Shown one piece after another: positions 1 to 10,564 of a DNA stretch of 64,000 bases. The position numbers and the translations under genes are program-made. The notes beneath the pieces were generated by a model that made no database searches, had not been told where the DNA came from, and saw only the letters and a list, made by a program, of their open reading frames with translations. Source of the stretch: Jaltomata sinuosa (taxonomy: Eukaryota; Streptophyta; Magnoliopsida; Solanales; Solanaceae). Each line of letters starts with the position of its first letter. Positions within the stretch are counted from its first letter, which is position 1. The stretch covers positions 62,001 through 126,000 of the forward strand of contig QJPP01001435.1 of NCBI GenBank assembly GCA_003996215.1. The letters run 5' to 3'.

Positions 1-1947
1 AACCATCAACTGACCGACAACTTCTTGATGCAGATGTTCTACAGGGCACTGAATTCGGCTACCAAGCCGACGTTGGACAACGCAGCAGGTGGTGCATTCA
101 TGGGTCTCACTTTTGTTGAGGCCACAACTACTTTGGACAGGCTCACCAAAACCAACAGGGCCTGGCATACACGGGATACAGAGGTAGCAGCTAGCACTTA
201 TGCAGTTGGTATGTCAGTTGAGCAGCGCAGAAAAGAGGAGGATCGCGACCAAGACATGGCGCATCTGAAAACGCAGTTGGACCTACTGACAAAGCACTTG
301 TTCTCAGGAGGTATGGAGAAGGTAAAAGTTGTGGGGTCCCAAGGTAGAGCAACAGAGTTGGAAACTGATGAGGAGGAAAATTACTTGGGGAGTTTCCAGG
401 CTAATGGCCAAGGAAACCAAGGTCGGACCTATCAGAAAGACAACTACTACGAAAAAGCTGGCTACAGAGATCGCGAGCAGGGAAATTGGAGGAATAACAC
501 CGATAGAGGTGGCTTGTATGTACCACTTGGTAATCGAGATAAAGCTAACAACGAGGCAGGGACTTCCAAGCTAGAGAACATGATGGCGAAGATGCTGCTG
601 AAGGTAGAATCGACTGACTCTGGGGTGAAGGAGATAAGGACTGAGTTATCGGCCATGAGTCAAATAGTAGAGGCGCATTCCACCTCGATTAAGCAATTAG
701 AGCAGCAAGTGGGGCAAATCTCGGCATCTCTGAACCAAAGGAAGACAGGTACCTTGCCGAGCGACACTACTCATCCGAGGAATGACGCGAGCTGTATGGC
801 GATCACCACAAGAAGCGGAAAAATATTATTGGAATCACATTCGGTAATTCAGACTCAAGTTGAGGGTGATAGCGCCAATGACATGGAGGTTGAGGAGACT
901 ACTGAAAAGCCCGCAGATAAAAGCAAGGAAGCTGAAAAGCTTCCAACTATGATGCCTCGACCACCGCCTCCGTTCCCACAACGCCTGAAGAAAAAAGCGG
1001 AAGATGGTAAGTTCCTGAATTTCCTGACCATGCTCAAGCAGATATCAATAAACATCCCATTGGTGGAAGTGCTTGAACAAATGCCCGGATATGCCAAGTT
1101 CATGAAGGACTTGATTACAAAGAAGAGGTCGGTAAGTTTCGAACCAGAAAATAACCTCCACCACTACGGCGCTATTTCCTCAAGGTTGTTAGTCGAAAAG
1201 AAGGAAGACCCAGGCGCGTTTACTGTTCCCTGCACCATTGGGAAGCTCAACTTCGGGAAAGCCTTATGTGATCTTGGTGCTAGCATCAACTTGATGCCGC
1301 TAGTAGTCTACAAGCAATTGGGCTTGGGAGCACCTAAACCAACGTCCATGCCAGTGTTGATGGATGACCATTCGGTAAACCGACCGGTGGGAATATTGTC
1401 CGATGTGCTAGTCAAGGTTGGTAAACTTATATTCCCCGCTGACTTTGTGATCTTGGATTGCGAAGTGGATTTTGAAGTTCCCATAATATTGGGACGACCA
1501 TTGTTAGCTACGGCAAGAGTATTGGTTGACATGGAAAGAAACGAACTGAACTTCAGGCTAAACAATAAAGTTGTCAAGTTCGATGTGTCTAAATTGATGA
1601 AGCAACCAAGTGACATGAGGGTGGTCGCGGTCGTCAATGTTATTGAGGAAGCTCCTGCGGATGTGTATCTTGAGGAGAAGGGTTGCGTTGAAACCCGAGC
1701 TGTTATGAGAACAAAGTTGGGATCTCAAGAAGAGAAACCTGTAAAGGAAAGCGGTGAAAATAGATCAAGAAAACGAAAACACCGCAAGAGAATCTGCAAA
1801 GAAAGAGCGAAGAAGTTGTCGCGACTAGCTATGGAGCCAATAAAAGAGGAAGCTGGAACGCAACATGAGGTTGTCGCGTGCACACACTCCATCGAGTTTT
1901 CCTGCTTTGGAGACCCTGACGGTCTCCAACATCATGTCAGAATCTGA
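1..1947 (+). CDS. Gag-protease polyprotein, Athila-like (5' end outside window)
   Basis: The frame is open to the left edge, so the start lies upstream; about 649 residues are visible with no internal stop. The order is: C-terminal part of the gag capsid region (about residues 1-110); a glycine/asparagine/arginine-rich linker where a zinc knuckle might be expected but no CCHC is present (about 130-180); a heptad-like helix (about 195-250); the conserved gag linker with TRSGK (about 275); a proline stretch followed by the block ending MPGYAKFMKD (about 320-375); then a retropepsin-like protease with active site DLGASI (about 430) and the flap-side motif ILGRP (about 500). The tail carries a strongly basic cluster (about 590-610) that resembles a nuclear localisation signal. 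DLGA in place of DTGA/DSGA is usual for plant Athila/Tat elements. The frame ends at TGA with no RT fused. An intact frame of this length suggests recent activity or selection on gag-protease alone. Confidence 0.88.
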   Translation, partial: NHQLTDNFLMQMFYRALNSATKPTLDNAAGGAFMGLTFVEATTTLDRLTKTNRAWHTRDTEVAASTYAVGMSVEQRRKEEDRDQDMAHLKTQLDLLTKHLFSGGMEKVKVVGSQGRATELETDEEENYLGSFQANGQGNQGRTYQKDNYYEKAGYRDREQGNWRNNTDRGGLYVPLGNRDKANNEAGTSKLENMMAKMLLKVESTDSGVKEIRTELSAMSQIVEAHSTSIKQLEQQVGQISASLNQRKTGTLPSDTTHPRNDASCMAITTRSGKILLESHSVIQTQVEGDSANDMEVEETTEKPADKSKEAEKLPTMMPRPPPPFPQRLKKKAEDGKFLNFLTMLKQISINIPLVEVLEQMPGYAKFMKDLITKKRSVSFEPENNLHHYGAISSRLLVEKKEDPGAFTVPCTIGKLNFGKALCDLGASINLMPLVVYKQLGLGAPKPTSMPVLMDDHSVNRPVGILSDVLVKVGKLIFPADFVILDCEVDFEVPIILGRPLLATARVLVDMERNELNFRLNNKVVKFDVSKLMKQPSDMRVVAVVNVIEEAPADVYLEEKGCVETRAVMRTKLGSQEEKPVKESGENRSRKRKHRKRICKERAKKLSRLAMEPIKEEAGTQHEVVACTHSIEFSCFGDPDGLQHHVRI

Positions 1948-3393
1948 GTCCTATGGACTTCACAGGTATTCCTTATTCTCACAGTTTTAGTTTTCACATG
2001 TATGCATTGGGGACAATGCATGAGTCTAAGTTGAGGGTGTTGGGAAACCTATGAGTCACCACCGAGGGTTTTTGTTGCCGAGTTCTTTTCCCTCTAGTGT
2101 GCTATCTAGTAGAACCGGCATGTTTAGGTTGTCGTTCAAATTTTTAGTTGTTTTCTAGTGTCTATAGCAAGCATGTGGCGTTTTTCTTTGACTAAAAGGA
2201 GCCCCCTTTAAAAAAATTTTGGTTTTGTACTCATGTTGAAACGATTGACTGTCTGGATCCCTAAATGTCATTGTGTGGTTATGATTGGAATAAGTATGTT
2301 AAGTCGAGGGATTGTCTTGATAGTCGGTAGTGGTATAGTTTCTTGGTGCTAAGTGTGTGTGAGCGTATTGTTATAAATTCTTACTCTGTGCATGCATCTA
2401 GAACTTGCCCGGTCTATTTTGTTAAAGTTCGAAGTTTGGTTGCTTAGGAAAGGATCACAGGCCCTTTTTGTGTGCAGTCCACTTAGCCTATAAGACCGTC
2501 CAAATGCAAATAATTCCTCTTGATCCCTGTTTGAGCCATAATTGACCATGTTCTTTCAATAACCCGTCACCGTTCCTGTTTAACTTTGAACCCCTATTTT
2601 GGCCCTGGTCCTCCTTGGACATCGTGCACCTCAACTCAGGCAATCAGCCTAAGTTGAGGGTGGCTACTATAGAGGTAAATGAGAAGAAAAATAGGATGGA
2701 TAAGATTGGTTGTGGATAGAATGAAAATTCCAGGTGTGTGTCTTAGAAAAGATGAAAAAGAAAAAAAGAAGGAGATGAAAAAGAACGAAAAAGAAAAAAA
2801 AAGTGTCAAAATAAAGAGGCCACACCTGTAGCTAGAGAGAGGGAAATAAAAAGGTGAATAAGGATGGACAAAGTAAAGTATGTGGTAATAAGACGTCGGT
2901 GGTTCCAAGGAGGGCTTAGTCACTAACCCCTAAATGTATCCTACCGGCACCTGAAGCCTCATTACAAGCCAAAACAAGTCTTGAAGTGATCCTGAGCGGC
3001 TTTCTGAAAAACTGAAATAGAATAGTAAGGGCAAGCCTATGGTATCGCATGTGCATTGTTTGAAATCGTTTGCGAGTGTCAGCGTCTTACCTAGTCCTAA
3101 ATGTTGTGTGTGGGACTTCTTTGTGGTGAGGGCACCAAGATTTCTGTATTGTCTATTGACTGTTAGGATAGCTGTGCGTGTGTGTGCATAAAATTCTATC
3201 ATATCGGAATGACATATTTGGATCCTTGCAAGTTAGCGTTTCATACATTTGTGTGCTACGAGGGAGCTTGATTTATTGAACTAATGAATGACCATGAGTT
3301 GCTAGAGACACGAGTTTGTTTTCTTAGTTGAGTCGTCATATTATTGTTTTTATGTTATGTTGCTTGAGGAGAAGAGAACGTCTAAGTTGAGGG
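1948..3393 (+). other. Non-coding 3' region of the Athila-like element with repeated PPT-like motifs
   Basis: This stretch of about 1.45 kb between the gag-protease stop and the LTR has no credible coding frame. It holds a purine-rich tract (about 2745-2850, AAAAAGAA-type runs) and three copies of CTAAGTTGAGGGTG or a close variant, near 2027, 2649 and 3382. The last copy sits directly against the LTR and is the likely polypurine tract for plus-strand priming. Long 3' non-coding regions are typical of Athila-type elements. Confidence 0.7.
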
Positions 3394-3561
3394 TGTTGAT
3401 GTGCCGCCACTTTACGGCACTTTCGACTCCTTTAAACTAAGAACAATCGTACGTTTTCAAGCAACCGTCGTCGTTTTTGATGGTTTTATGTTATGTTTTC
3501 AGGAAAAAGGTACAACCACGGAAACGGAAGGAAATACGAGCACAAAGAACATTCTGGATAA

Positions 3562-3690
3562 GAGTGACGGCCTGAGTGATGGTTCGTCACAGAGACCGTC
3601 AAGTGGTGGCAGGCCACTGCCTAGGGGTGACGGCCACCGTGACGGTCCGTCAAGGTGGTGACGGTCCGTCACCCCAAGCCGTCAAGTTGG
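3562..3690 (+). repeat. Palindromic GTGACGG/CCGTCAC cassette in LTR U3
   Basis: About nine copies of TGACGG or its complement CCGTCA occur in about 130 bp, including the near-perfect palindrome TGACGGTCCGTCA. The cassette lies about 50 bp upstream of the TATA box, so it sits in the promoter-proximal U3. Confidence 0.8.
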
Positions 3691-3742
3691 GGCAGTCCGC
3701 TACGCGGAATCCGAGCATTTTTGGGTTTAATTCCTGGACTCC

Positions 3743-3750
3743 TATAAATA
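3743..3750 (+). promoter_or_regulatory. TATA box of the Athila-like LTR
   Basis: TATAAATA lies in the context CCTATAAATACCC, downstream of the palindromic cassette and in the middle third of the LTR, as expected for the U3/R boundary. Confidence 0.65.
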
Positions 3751-4684
3751 CCCTATGTTAGGTTTATTTTACATATTCATCACCAATTCATTACCCAATA
3801 GTTTTAGAAGAGTTTTTAGTCAATTTTGGAGAGCAACAACACGTTTTCTTGTTCTTGAATTCGTGTTCTTGATTTGTTCTTGGGATCTTTGTTTTCTTGT
3901 TCTTGGAATAATTGAAGATTGTTTTCACTATATTGTAAGGATCTCTTTTCTTTATTATGAATATGACTTTCTTCTATTCTTCTACAAGCATGATTAACTA
4001 AACCTCCCACAACTAGGGTTGTGGGAGCCATGGCTAAAGTAGCGATATAGATTCCGGATAGCGACGGGTTCAATATATATGATTGTCACGTTGTTAATCA
4101 TTCATGCTTAACGTTTTCTAGTGGTTGCAAACATTAGAACATGCCTAGGTTTAATTTGCTTGAGTAAAGAGATTAAAACAGGGAAACTTGATTAACGACG
4201 AGGATTCGAGACTACCAACTCTCGTCTTATGATTGATGCTGTAACTAGATTAATCTACTTGATGTTTAAGATTGAAATCTAAAAGCACACCTTTTCAAGT
4301 TCGAGAGAATTGAAAAGTAAATTCGTCTATTTGGTTGAGAAACGTTTAGATGACACCATTAATTCAATCACATCGTGACACACATATAGAAAGAGTCCGG
4401 TTAAGCTTAGAATCGACATTGTTACCAATGACATGGTAAACACTTCCCTAGTTCATTCTCCTACTGATTATTTCTCATACATTATTGTTTGTTTTGTTTA
4501 CACATTGTTCACACAAAACCCCCCCTTTTATTTACCGGAAACTATTAACCATTAGTCAACTAATTCACTAAAGACTTAACTTTCACCATATTCTCTGTGG
4601 GATCGACTCCAACCTTTGTTGGGTTCTATATTTGACAACGATTGCTTACGCTTCTTAATTGGAGTGGTACTTTGAGCGTTATCA

Positions 4685-6285
4685 GAATTATCCCATAAAC
4701 CTGAAGTGAATCTTACTAATTATTAAGGGTTTTTTAGAGAAACTCTTTGTTTAAGGATGCCTCTGTATCCTACGTCTGTTGCATCAATTTCTACAATCAT
4801 GAATGCCTCTGGATGTGGTATTCCTAGACACAGAAGTTTCTGAACTATTGATTTAAGTTTTTGGACCATCTTGGTCTGCTCTAATCCCCATGGGTCTGGA
4901 TCTTTCATAAGATGCTGATAAAGAGGCTTATAAATCTTCCTAATATTTGAAATAAAATTCTCAACATAGTTGAGACTTTCTAGAAAGCTTTGGAGCTGCG
5001 TTTTATCAATTAATTCATTTAGATATTTGGATGAGAACTCTACGACTCTACAAATTAGTTTATAGGTTCCTTGATATAAGTCATGACCAAGAAATGTAAT
5101 AGCGTTTTGAAATAACTTAATCTTTTTAGCACTTACTACTAATTTATTTTGTTTAACAATTTGTAAAAAGGTTTAAATATGTTTAAAGTGTTGATCAATA
5201 TCTTCTGAATATATTAAAACGTCATCTATATAAACTATAGAAATATGACTATATTGATCAAATATATCGTTCATAATATTTTGAAATTCAGGATGTGCAT
5301 TCTTTAATACGAATGGCATTACATTTCATTCGTATTGTCCAAAAGGTACATTAAAGGATATTTTATATTTATCTTTTTGGCGATTTGTATTTGCCAAAAT
5401 CCTGATTTCATATCAAACTTACTATAAATTTAGCTTTATAGGTTCTTTTAAGAAGATATCTTTTATTGGGTATCGGTTATCTAATCCACTTTAAAATCTT
5501 ATTAAGGGGCTTATAATTTATGACCAGTCTTGGGGCTCCTCTTTCCTTTTCTGCGCTATTGCTGACATAAAATGATGAGCAACTCCAAGGTGACTTGGAA
5601 GGTCTAATAATTTTTTTATCAAGTAAATCACTTATTTTCTTTTTACAATATTCCATTAACTCATGGTTCATTTGGATAGGTCTTGCCTTAGTGGGGATGA
5701 CTCTTTTGTCAAATCCCTCGATATATGGTAATTCAATAATATGTCTTTTTCTTTCCCAAAAGGCATTAGTAAAGTCTGAACAGACTTTTTGTTCGATGAC
5801 ATCTTAGAGGCTTTTAAATTAGGCTTCTACTTTTGGGGTTTTTAAAGATGATTCAATCCTCTTAATTTTTATTTCATCCTTTAAATAGTTTGTTTGGTAT
5901 GAAAGTAAATTTATTCTAAAGATAGTTTTATTTTTACAAAGACACTTTCCTCTTTTGACATACTATTTAGATAAGGAAAAATAATTTATTTTCCTAATAC
6001 AGTGGTGTGGATGTCAGCTAATATTGCGATATATGGTTTTATTTGAATTATAAAAGCGAACCCTCATATTATTTCTTTATTTATATCCTTGGTTATTACA
6101 AAATCATTAATAAAATAAATTTTATTATTGCATATTTGTGCCTTGTGGATTTTATAATTTATCTTGAGTCATTCTCGTATTGCAGAGAATAATCGGGTAG
6201 TACTTTTTTTGAGGTATTTAGTAGGAATTATTCCATCAATTATGTAGTTTTGATCTGCACCTGTATCTATTAATGTAGATAAAAA
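4685..6285 (-). pseudogene. Endogenous pararetrovirus (Caulimoviridae) protease-RT fragment
   Basis: Read on the minus strand from about 6285 down, this is a decayed caulimovirid polyprotein. It shows an aspartic protease active site DTGAD (about 6251-6266), then the N-terminal RT block (5477-5671, ending in a VINYKPLNK-type motif), the RT catalytic YIDD at 5221-5232, and the start of the RNase H region (4723-4908) before it is cut off at 4685 by the Athila LTR. Many stops and frameshifts interrupt it; no part could make a functional polymerase. Order and motif type fit plant pararetroviruses rather than Ty3/gypsy. The movement and coat protein parts are absent. It is an old genomic relic; the exact genus (solendovirus-like is my guess) is not established. 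Confidence 0.85.
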
Positions 6286-6930
6286 ATTATAGAAATAGGC
6301 ACCTCGTGCAAATGGACAACCTTCTGAATGTAGATCTAAGCCCACCTCTCTAAATTATACCAAGTTTGAACTGGCAGAAAGTGAGCATACTTGGTAAACC
6401 TATCCACCATGACCTAAATAGCATCAAATCTCTAAAAAGTACATGGCAAGCCTATCACAATGTCCATAGATATCCTCTCCCATTTCCACTCAAGAATGGG
6501 TAGCCTCTAGGTCAAACAACCCGGCCTCTAGTGCTCATGCATCACCTGCTGATAGTTCAATAACCTAGACAAAAATTTTGAGATATCCCACTTTATCCTA
6601 TACCACCAATAGTGCTGCCTCAACTCACGCTATATCTTCGATGCCCTCGGGTGGATAGAATATCTAGAACAATGGCCTTCTCCATAATTAATCTCACCAA
6701 GTCTCTAACTCTAGGAACATAGAACCGACCCTCAATTCTCAAGACACCCTCTAGATCTAAGGTCTTCTTTCTAGCCTCACCACTCAATACCTTATCTCAA
6801 ATCCTCCTCAACTTAACATCCTCAAACTGATGTGCCCCAATCTTCTCCAATAATAAATACCTAGCCGTAACACAAGCAAAAATCTACCCAGGCTTAGAAA
6901 TACCAAGTCTAACTAACATGTTAGCTAATG
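6286..6930 (-). pseudogene. Integrase fragment, Ty3/gypsy
   Basis: The minus-strand reading shows the catalytic core beginning with the motif VMVDRFTKYAHF (about 6365-6415), preceded by the LP(x)TF block. It breaks off just before the second catalytic aspartate, at the segment that reads VPISII (about 6285), where pararetrovirus sequence starts. Stop codons interrupt it. The core is therefore incomplete and inactive. Confidence 0.8.
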
Positions 6931-6989
6931 GTTGGATGTTTGAAGCCAAAGGTCACTCCTCCACTACTAGCAAAGCCAAACTCCCCATA

Positions 6990-8200
6990 CTCACTACCTT
7001 CTAGCTCAAGGCACTGCTACCACTTTTGCCTTGACTGAGTGATAAATAATCAGTATGTCATAGTCCTTCAATACCTTCAACCACCTACGTTGTCTCAAAT
7101 TAAGGTCCTTCTGGCTAAAAATGTACTTAAGGCAATGATGATCGGTGAAGATCTCACAATGAACTCCATAAAGATTGAGCCTCCAAATCTTCAATGCAAA
7201 GACTACCATCGCTAACTCCAAGTCATGAGTAGGGTAGTTTCTTTTGTAAACCTTAAGTTGTCTAGAAGAATATACAATAACTCTACCCTACTGCATCACC
7301 ACAAAACCCAATCAAACTTTAGATGCATCTCAATATACGGTAAACCCTGGACCTCAACTTGAAGAGTAAGAATTCAAGATGAAGTCAACGAGGCCTTGAG
7401 CTTCAAAAATCTCACCTCATACTCGTTAGACTAATAGAAAGGGACATTTTTCTATGTCAATCTAGTTAATGGTGATGATATAGAAGAAAACCCCTCCAAA
7501 AATCATCTGTAGTAACCTGCCAACCCAATGAAACTGCAAACCTCTGTAGGTTAAGTGGGCTTATCCCAATCACAAACTACCTCAATCTTCATTGGATCCA
7601 GAATAATCCTATCCTTGGACACCATGTGCCCAAAGAATGCTATAGACTCAAGCCAAAACTCCCACTTAGTGAACTTGGCATAATCTATTGATCCTGCAAA
7701 GTTTGAAGCACATATCTCAAATATTGCTCACGCTCTTCTTTACTCCTCGAGTAGACTAAGATATTGTCGATGAACCTTATGACAAATGAATCTAAATAGG
7801 CTCTGAACACATAGTTCATCAACTCCATGAATGTTGCTGAGGAATTGGTCAAACCAAAAGACATGACTAGGAACTCATAATGGTCGTATCGAGTCCTAAA
7901 GGAAGTCTTTGGAATGTCCACAGCCCTGATCCTCAACTGGTTATAACCCCATCTCAAATCTATTTTAGAAAACACTGTCGCACCCTGTAGCTAGTCAAAC
8001 AAGTCATCAATATGCGGTATTAGATACCCATTCTTGATAATCACCTTATTCAGCTGTATGTAGTCAATACACATATGCAAGGAACCATCCTTCTTCTTCA
8101 CAAACAGAATAGGAGCACACACGGAGACAGACTAGGCCTAATGAACCCCTTACTCAGAAGATCCTAAAGCTTCTCTTTAAGCTCCTTTAACTCAGGTGGT
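6990..8200 (-). pseudogene. Reverse transcriptase-RNase H, degenerate, Ty3/gypsy
   Basis: RT palm and fingers are readable at 7685-7975 (minus): the FSKIDLRWGYNQ and FRTRYDHYEF blocks and the catalytic motif, which reads FIDN (7763-7774) instead of FIDD, so one metal-binding aspartate is lost. RNase H follows at 7006-7221 with the IFTDHHCLKY block and the QKDLNLRQRRW motif. The intervening sequence is frameshifted and carries stops. This is a dead copy of the polymerase that copies element RNA into DNA. Confidence 0.85.
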
Positions 8201-8229
8201 GTCATCTAATATGGAAAAATATAAATGGG

Positions 8230-8800
8230 TTGAGTGCCCAGCTCAACATTAATGCCAAAGTCAATGACACGATCAGGAGAAAGACCCGGTAGATATGTAG
8301 GATACATATTAAAAACTTGCAAACCATAGGAACTGACTCAAGTGAATTAGTGCCAACCTAGTATCATGAACATAGGCAATGTAAGACAAACACCCCTTAC
8401 TACCAACCATTGCACCCTCAAAAATAATATAACTCCTCTCAGTATATGACTATCGATACCCTTCCATACAACAGGAGGGATACTAAGCATATGTAAGGTA
8501 ACAATCTTGGAAAAGAAATCCCAGACCGCGTGATTAGGAGATAGCTAATTCATGCCTGGAATCACGTCAAAATACACCATATTTAAGATAATCAAGTCTA
8601 CCCACGTGTCATACCCTAAGATAATCTCCACACAAGATCGATACAAATGATCCCTACTAAAGAATCACCTGGGGGAGTAGCTACACACATAGGCACATGA
8701 AATGACTCACCTAATAACTCCAAATGAGTATCATAGAAGGCAGACACATATGAAAATATAGACTCTGATCAAATAATGTAGAAGTTAATTGATGGTAAAT
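8230..8800 (-). pseudogene. Retroviral-type aspartic protease, degenerate
   Basis: On the minus strand the sequence has the pattern of a chromovirus protease: a segment around FSYVSAFY follows a mutated active site (about 8760), and the downstream strand reads YFDVIPGM with a stop where the usual tryptophan is expected (about 8545-8575). The DSG-type catalytic triplet is not intact. It lies between gag and RT, as expected. Confidence 0.65.
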
Positions 8801-8829
8801 GGAGATCGTACATGTGATGATATCATCTA

Positions 8830-10348
8830 AAGCATAAGCCTCTCCCTTACCTAGAAAAGCATACAAATGGCTCCATTTTCCATGACCACCTAATTTGTCA
8901 GGCCGAAAAGGACCTCTAGAACATTGGGGACCACCTCTACTACCCTACACACTGCCTCTGGCTAGTGGCAATAAAGCCCTGAAGGCTTGAACCTGCTAAC
9001 TCTACTGCCTATGATGCATTAGTCTGGGACACTCCCTAGTAAAATGTCCCTACTCCCCACACTCAAAGCACCCTTGGTCTGATTGTGGCTCATACCCTAC
9101 TAAACCAGACTAACCATCACAGCCTAAATACCCAAAATAAAAATCTCATAAAGTCTGACTTGAACCTGGTTACCATGGCCACTCTGACCCTAATACAACC
9201 CCACAATAATCTGTAGTGCATCCTGAATAGGCCTAATAGTATGATAATGCTTAAGGTAACCTTTACCATAGAAACCCCTTCCTCTGGACTGAGAACCACT
9301 AAAACCACCCTGATGATGGGGCCCCTTGATGCCGCATCCATAGGCCTCGTGATGTATACCCGTAATAGTCCATGCATAATCGACAACCATAAAGAATGTA
9401 TCCCCTGCTACCACTAGCTACTCTATAGCCAAACAAAGTGGTAGAATTAACTCCTGACAAACTAGTGAACCCGCTCGTGCTCTATAGGCATAATTATAGC
9501 AGCTTGCCTAGCCAACTCTTGGTATCGTGCCTCATACTCTGAAACTTACATAGAACCTTGCTAAAGATCAGCGAACTCATCTCTACACCTCTCTCTCCTG
9601 CTGTGAGGTACACACTTCTCAAAGAAATACTTAGAGAACTAAGCCTAAGTCATCAGAGGTAACCCGACTGGCCTGCACTCAAGATAAGCTCTCCACCACT
9701 ATTTCACTGACCCCTCCACTTGAAATGTGGTGTAATCAACACTGTGTGACTTTACAAGGCCAAGGTTATGCAACCTCTCCACAAAACTCACTAGAAACTC
9801 ATGGGAGTCCTCTCTTGGAGCACCTAAAAAACTCAGAGGACCCAATTTGATAAACCTAGCCAGTATCATCTGCTTCTCAGAAGACATAGTTGGCCTGACT
9901 GTGATAGGCCGAACAACAATAGTAACTGGAAACACCTTTAAATAGGGAGTCACAGCAGTATGCTACACTCTGAAACCTTTACCACCCTGTGGCACTGCCT
10001 GAGCTAAAGTTTGAGCCTCATCCCTAACCTGTGAACCACTTAGAGTGGTAGGCAAAGTCCCCTCTGTGACATACCCTCTAGAAAGCCAAGGATCCTGAAC
10101 AACGTATCATGAAGGACCGACGTGGCTACAAATCTTGCTGAAGCCTAGGATGGCCCTAAACCCTCTAGCTAATATTGAACATCCTCCATCTCTACCGTTG
10201 GCTCTTGTGATGGTGCCCTAGCCTAGGCCTGAGCTGGAAGCGCAGCCCGTGCCCAGCCTCGACCTTTGGTTCTACCTCTGCCTTGACCCTTAGTTGGGGC
10301 CCTAGCGGTAAGTGCATAAGCCTCATCCTTCCCTATTGATGATCTCAT
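8830..10348 (-). pseudogene. Gag of the Tekay-like element, degenerate
   Basis: A plausible start is ATG at 10348 (minus), followed by an arginine/glycine-rich N-terminus, the retrotransposon gag core (9699-9953, block FLVSFVERLHNLGL) and a CCHC zinc knuckle at 9029-9070 in which all four metal ligands survive but a TAG interrupts it. Several stops look like CAG-to-TAG or CGA-to-TGA changes. Gag would form the virus-like particle and bind element RNA. Confidence 0.8.
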
Positions 10349-10549
10349 CCAAACAATCTGAGAAAGAATGAAACAAATAAAATTTAGAAGTTGATACAGT
10401 CAAGAACACACGATAATAAATAAAAAAGATAGAACTTTTCCTAAGAATGCCCTATAGCCTCGCGCAAAAAGGATACGAACATTATGATATCGATTTGTGA
10501 GACTCTACTAGACTATTTCTCTTTTACTGGTAAGATCGGTGAACCTAAG

Positions 10550-10561
10550 CCTCTAATACCA
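10550..10561 (-). other. Primer-binding site, initiator tRNA-Met type
   Basis: The minus strand reads TGGTATTAGAGG, one mismatch from the common plant PBS TGGTATCAGAG. It lies 3 bp inside the LTR end at 10565, which fixes the element as minus-oriented. Confidence 0.75.
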
Positions 10562-10564
10562 TAT

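Larger units (their letters stand above)
1..4684 (+). mobile_element. 3' portion of an Athila-type Ty3/gypsy LTR retrotransposon lacking pol
   Basis: The element enters from the left edge in mid-gag and runs through a gag-protease frame (to 1947), a 1.45-kb non-coding tail and a 1.29-kb LTR ending in CA at 4684. The gag-protease frame stops without entering reverse transcriptase, and I see no RT, RNase H or integrase between it and the LTR. The copy is therefore pol-less and would depend on enzymes supplied in trans. The 5' LTR and any target duplication lie outside the window. The right boundary abuts pararetroviral sequence directly, which suggests the element inserted into, or recombined with, that viral relic. 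Assignment to Athila/Tat rests on the protease DLGA motif and the gag linker type. Confidence 0.85.
3394..4684 (+). repeat. 3' LTR of the Athila-like element
   Basis: The LTR begins TGTTGATGTG right after the PPT-like motif and ends GCGTTATCA. It contains a palindromic repeat cassette (about 3562-3690), a TATA box at 3743, and a U5 end with the usual Athila-style text about a cttcttaattgg block near 4652. At 1291 bp it is in the normal range. The partner LTR is not in the window, so both ends are inferred from TG...CA, the adjacent PPT and the abrupt change of sequence at 4685. Confidence 0.75.
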
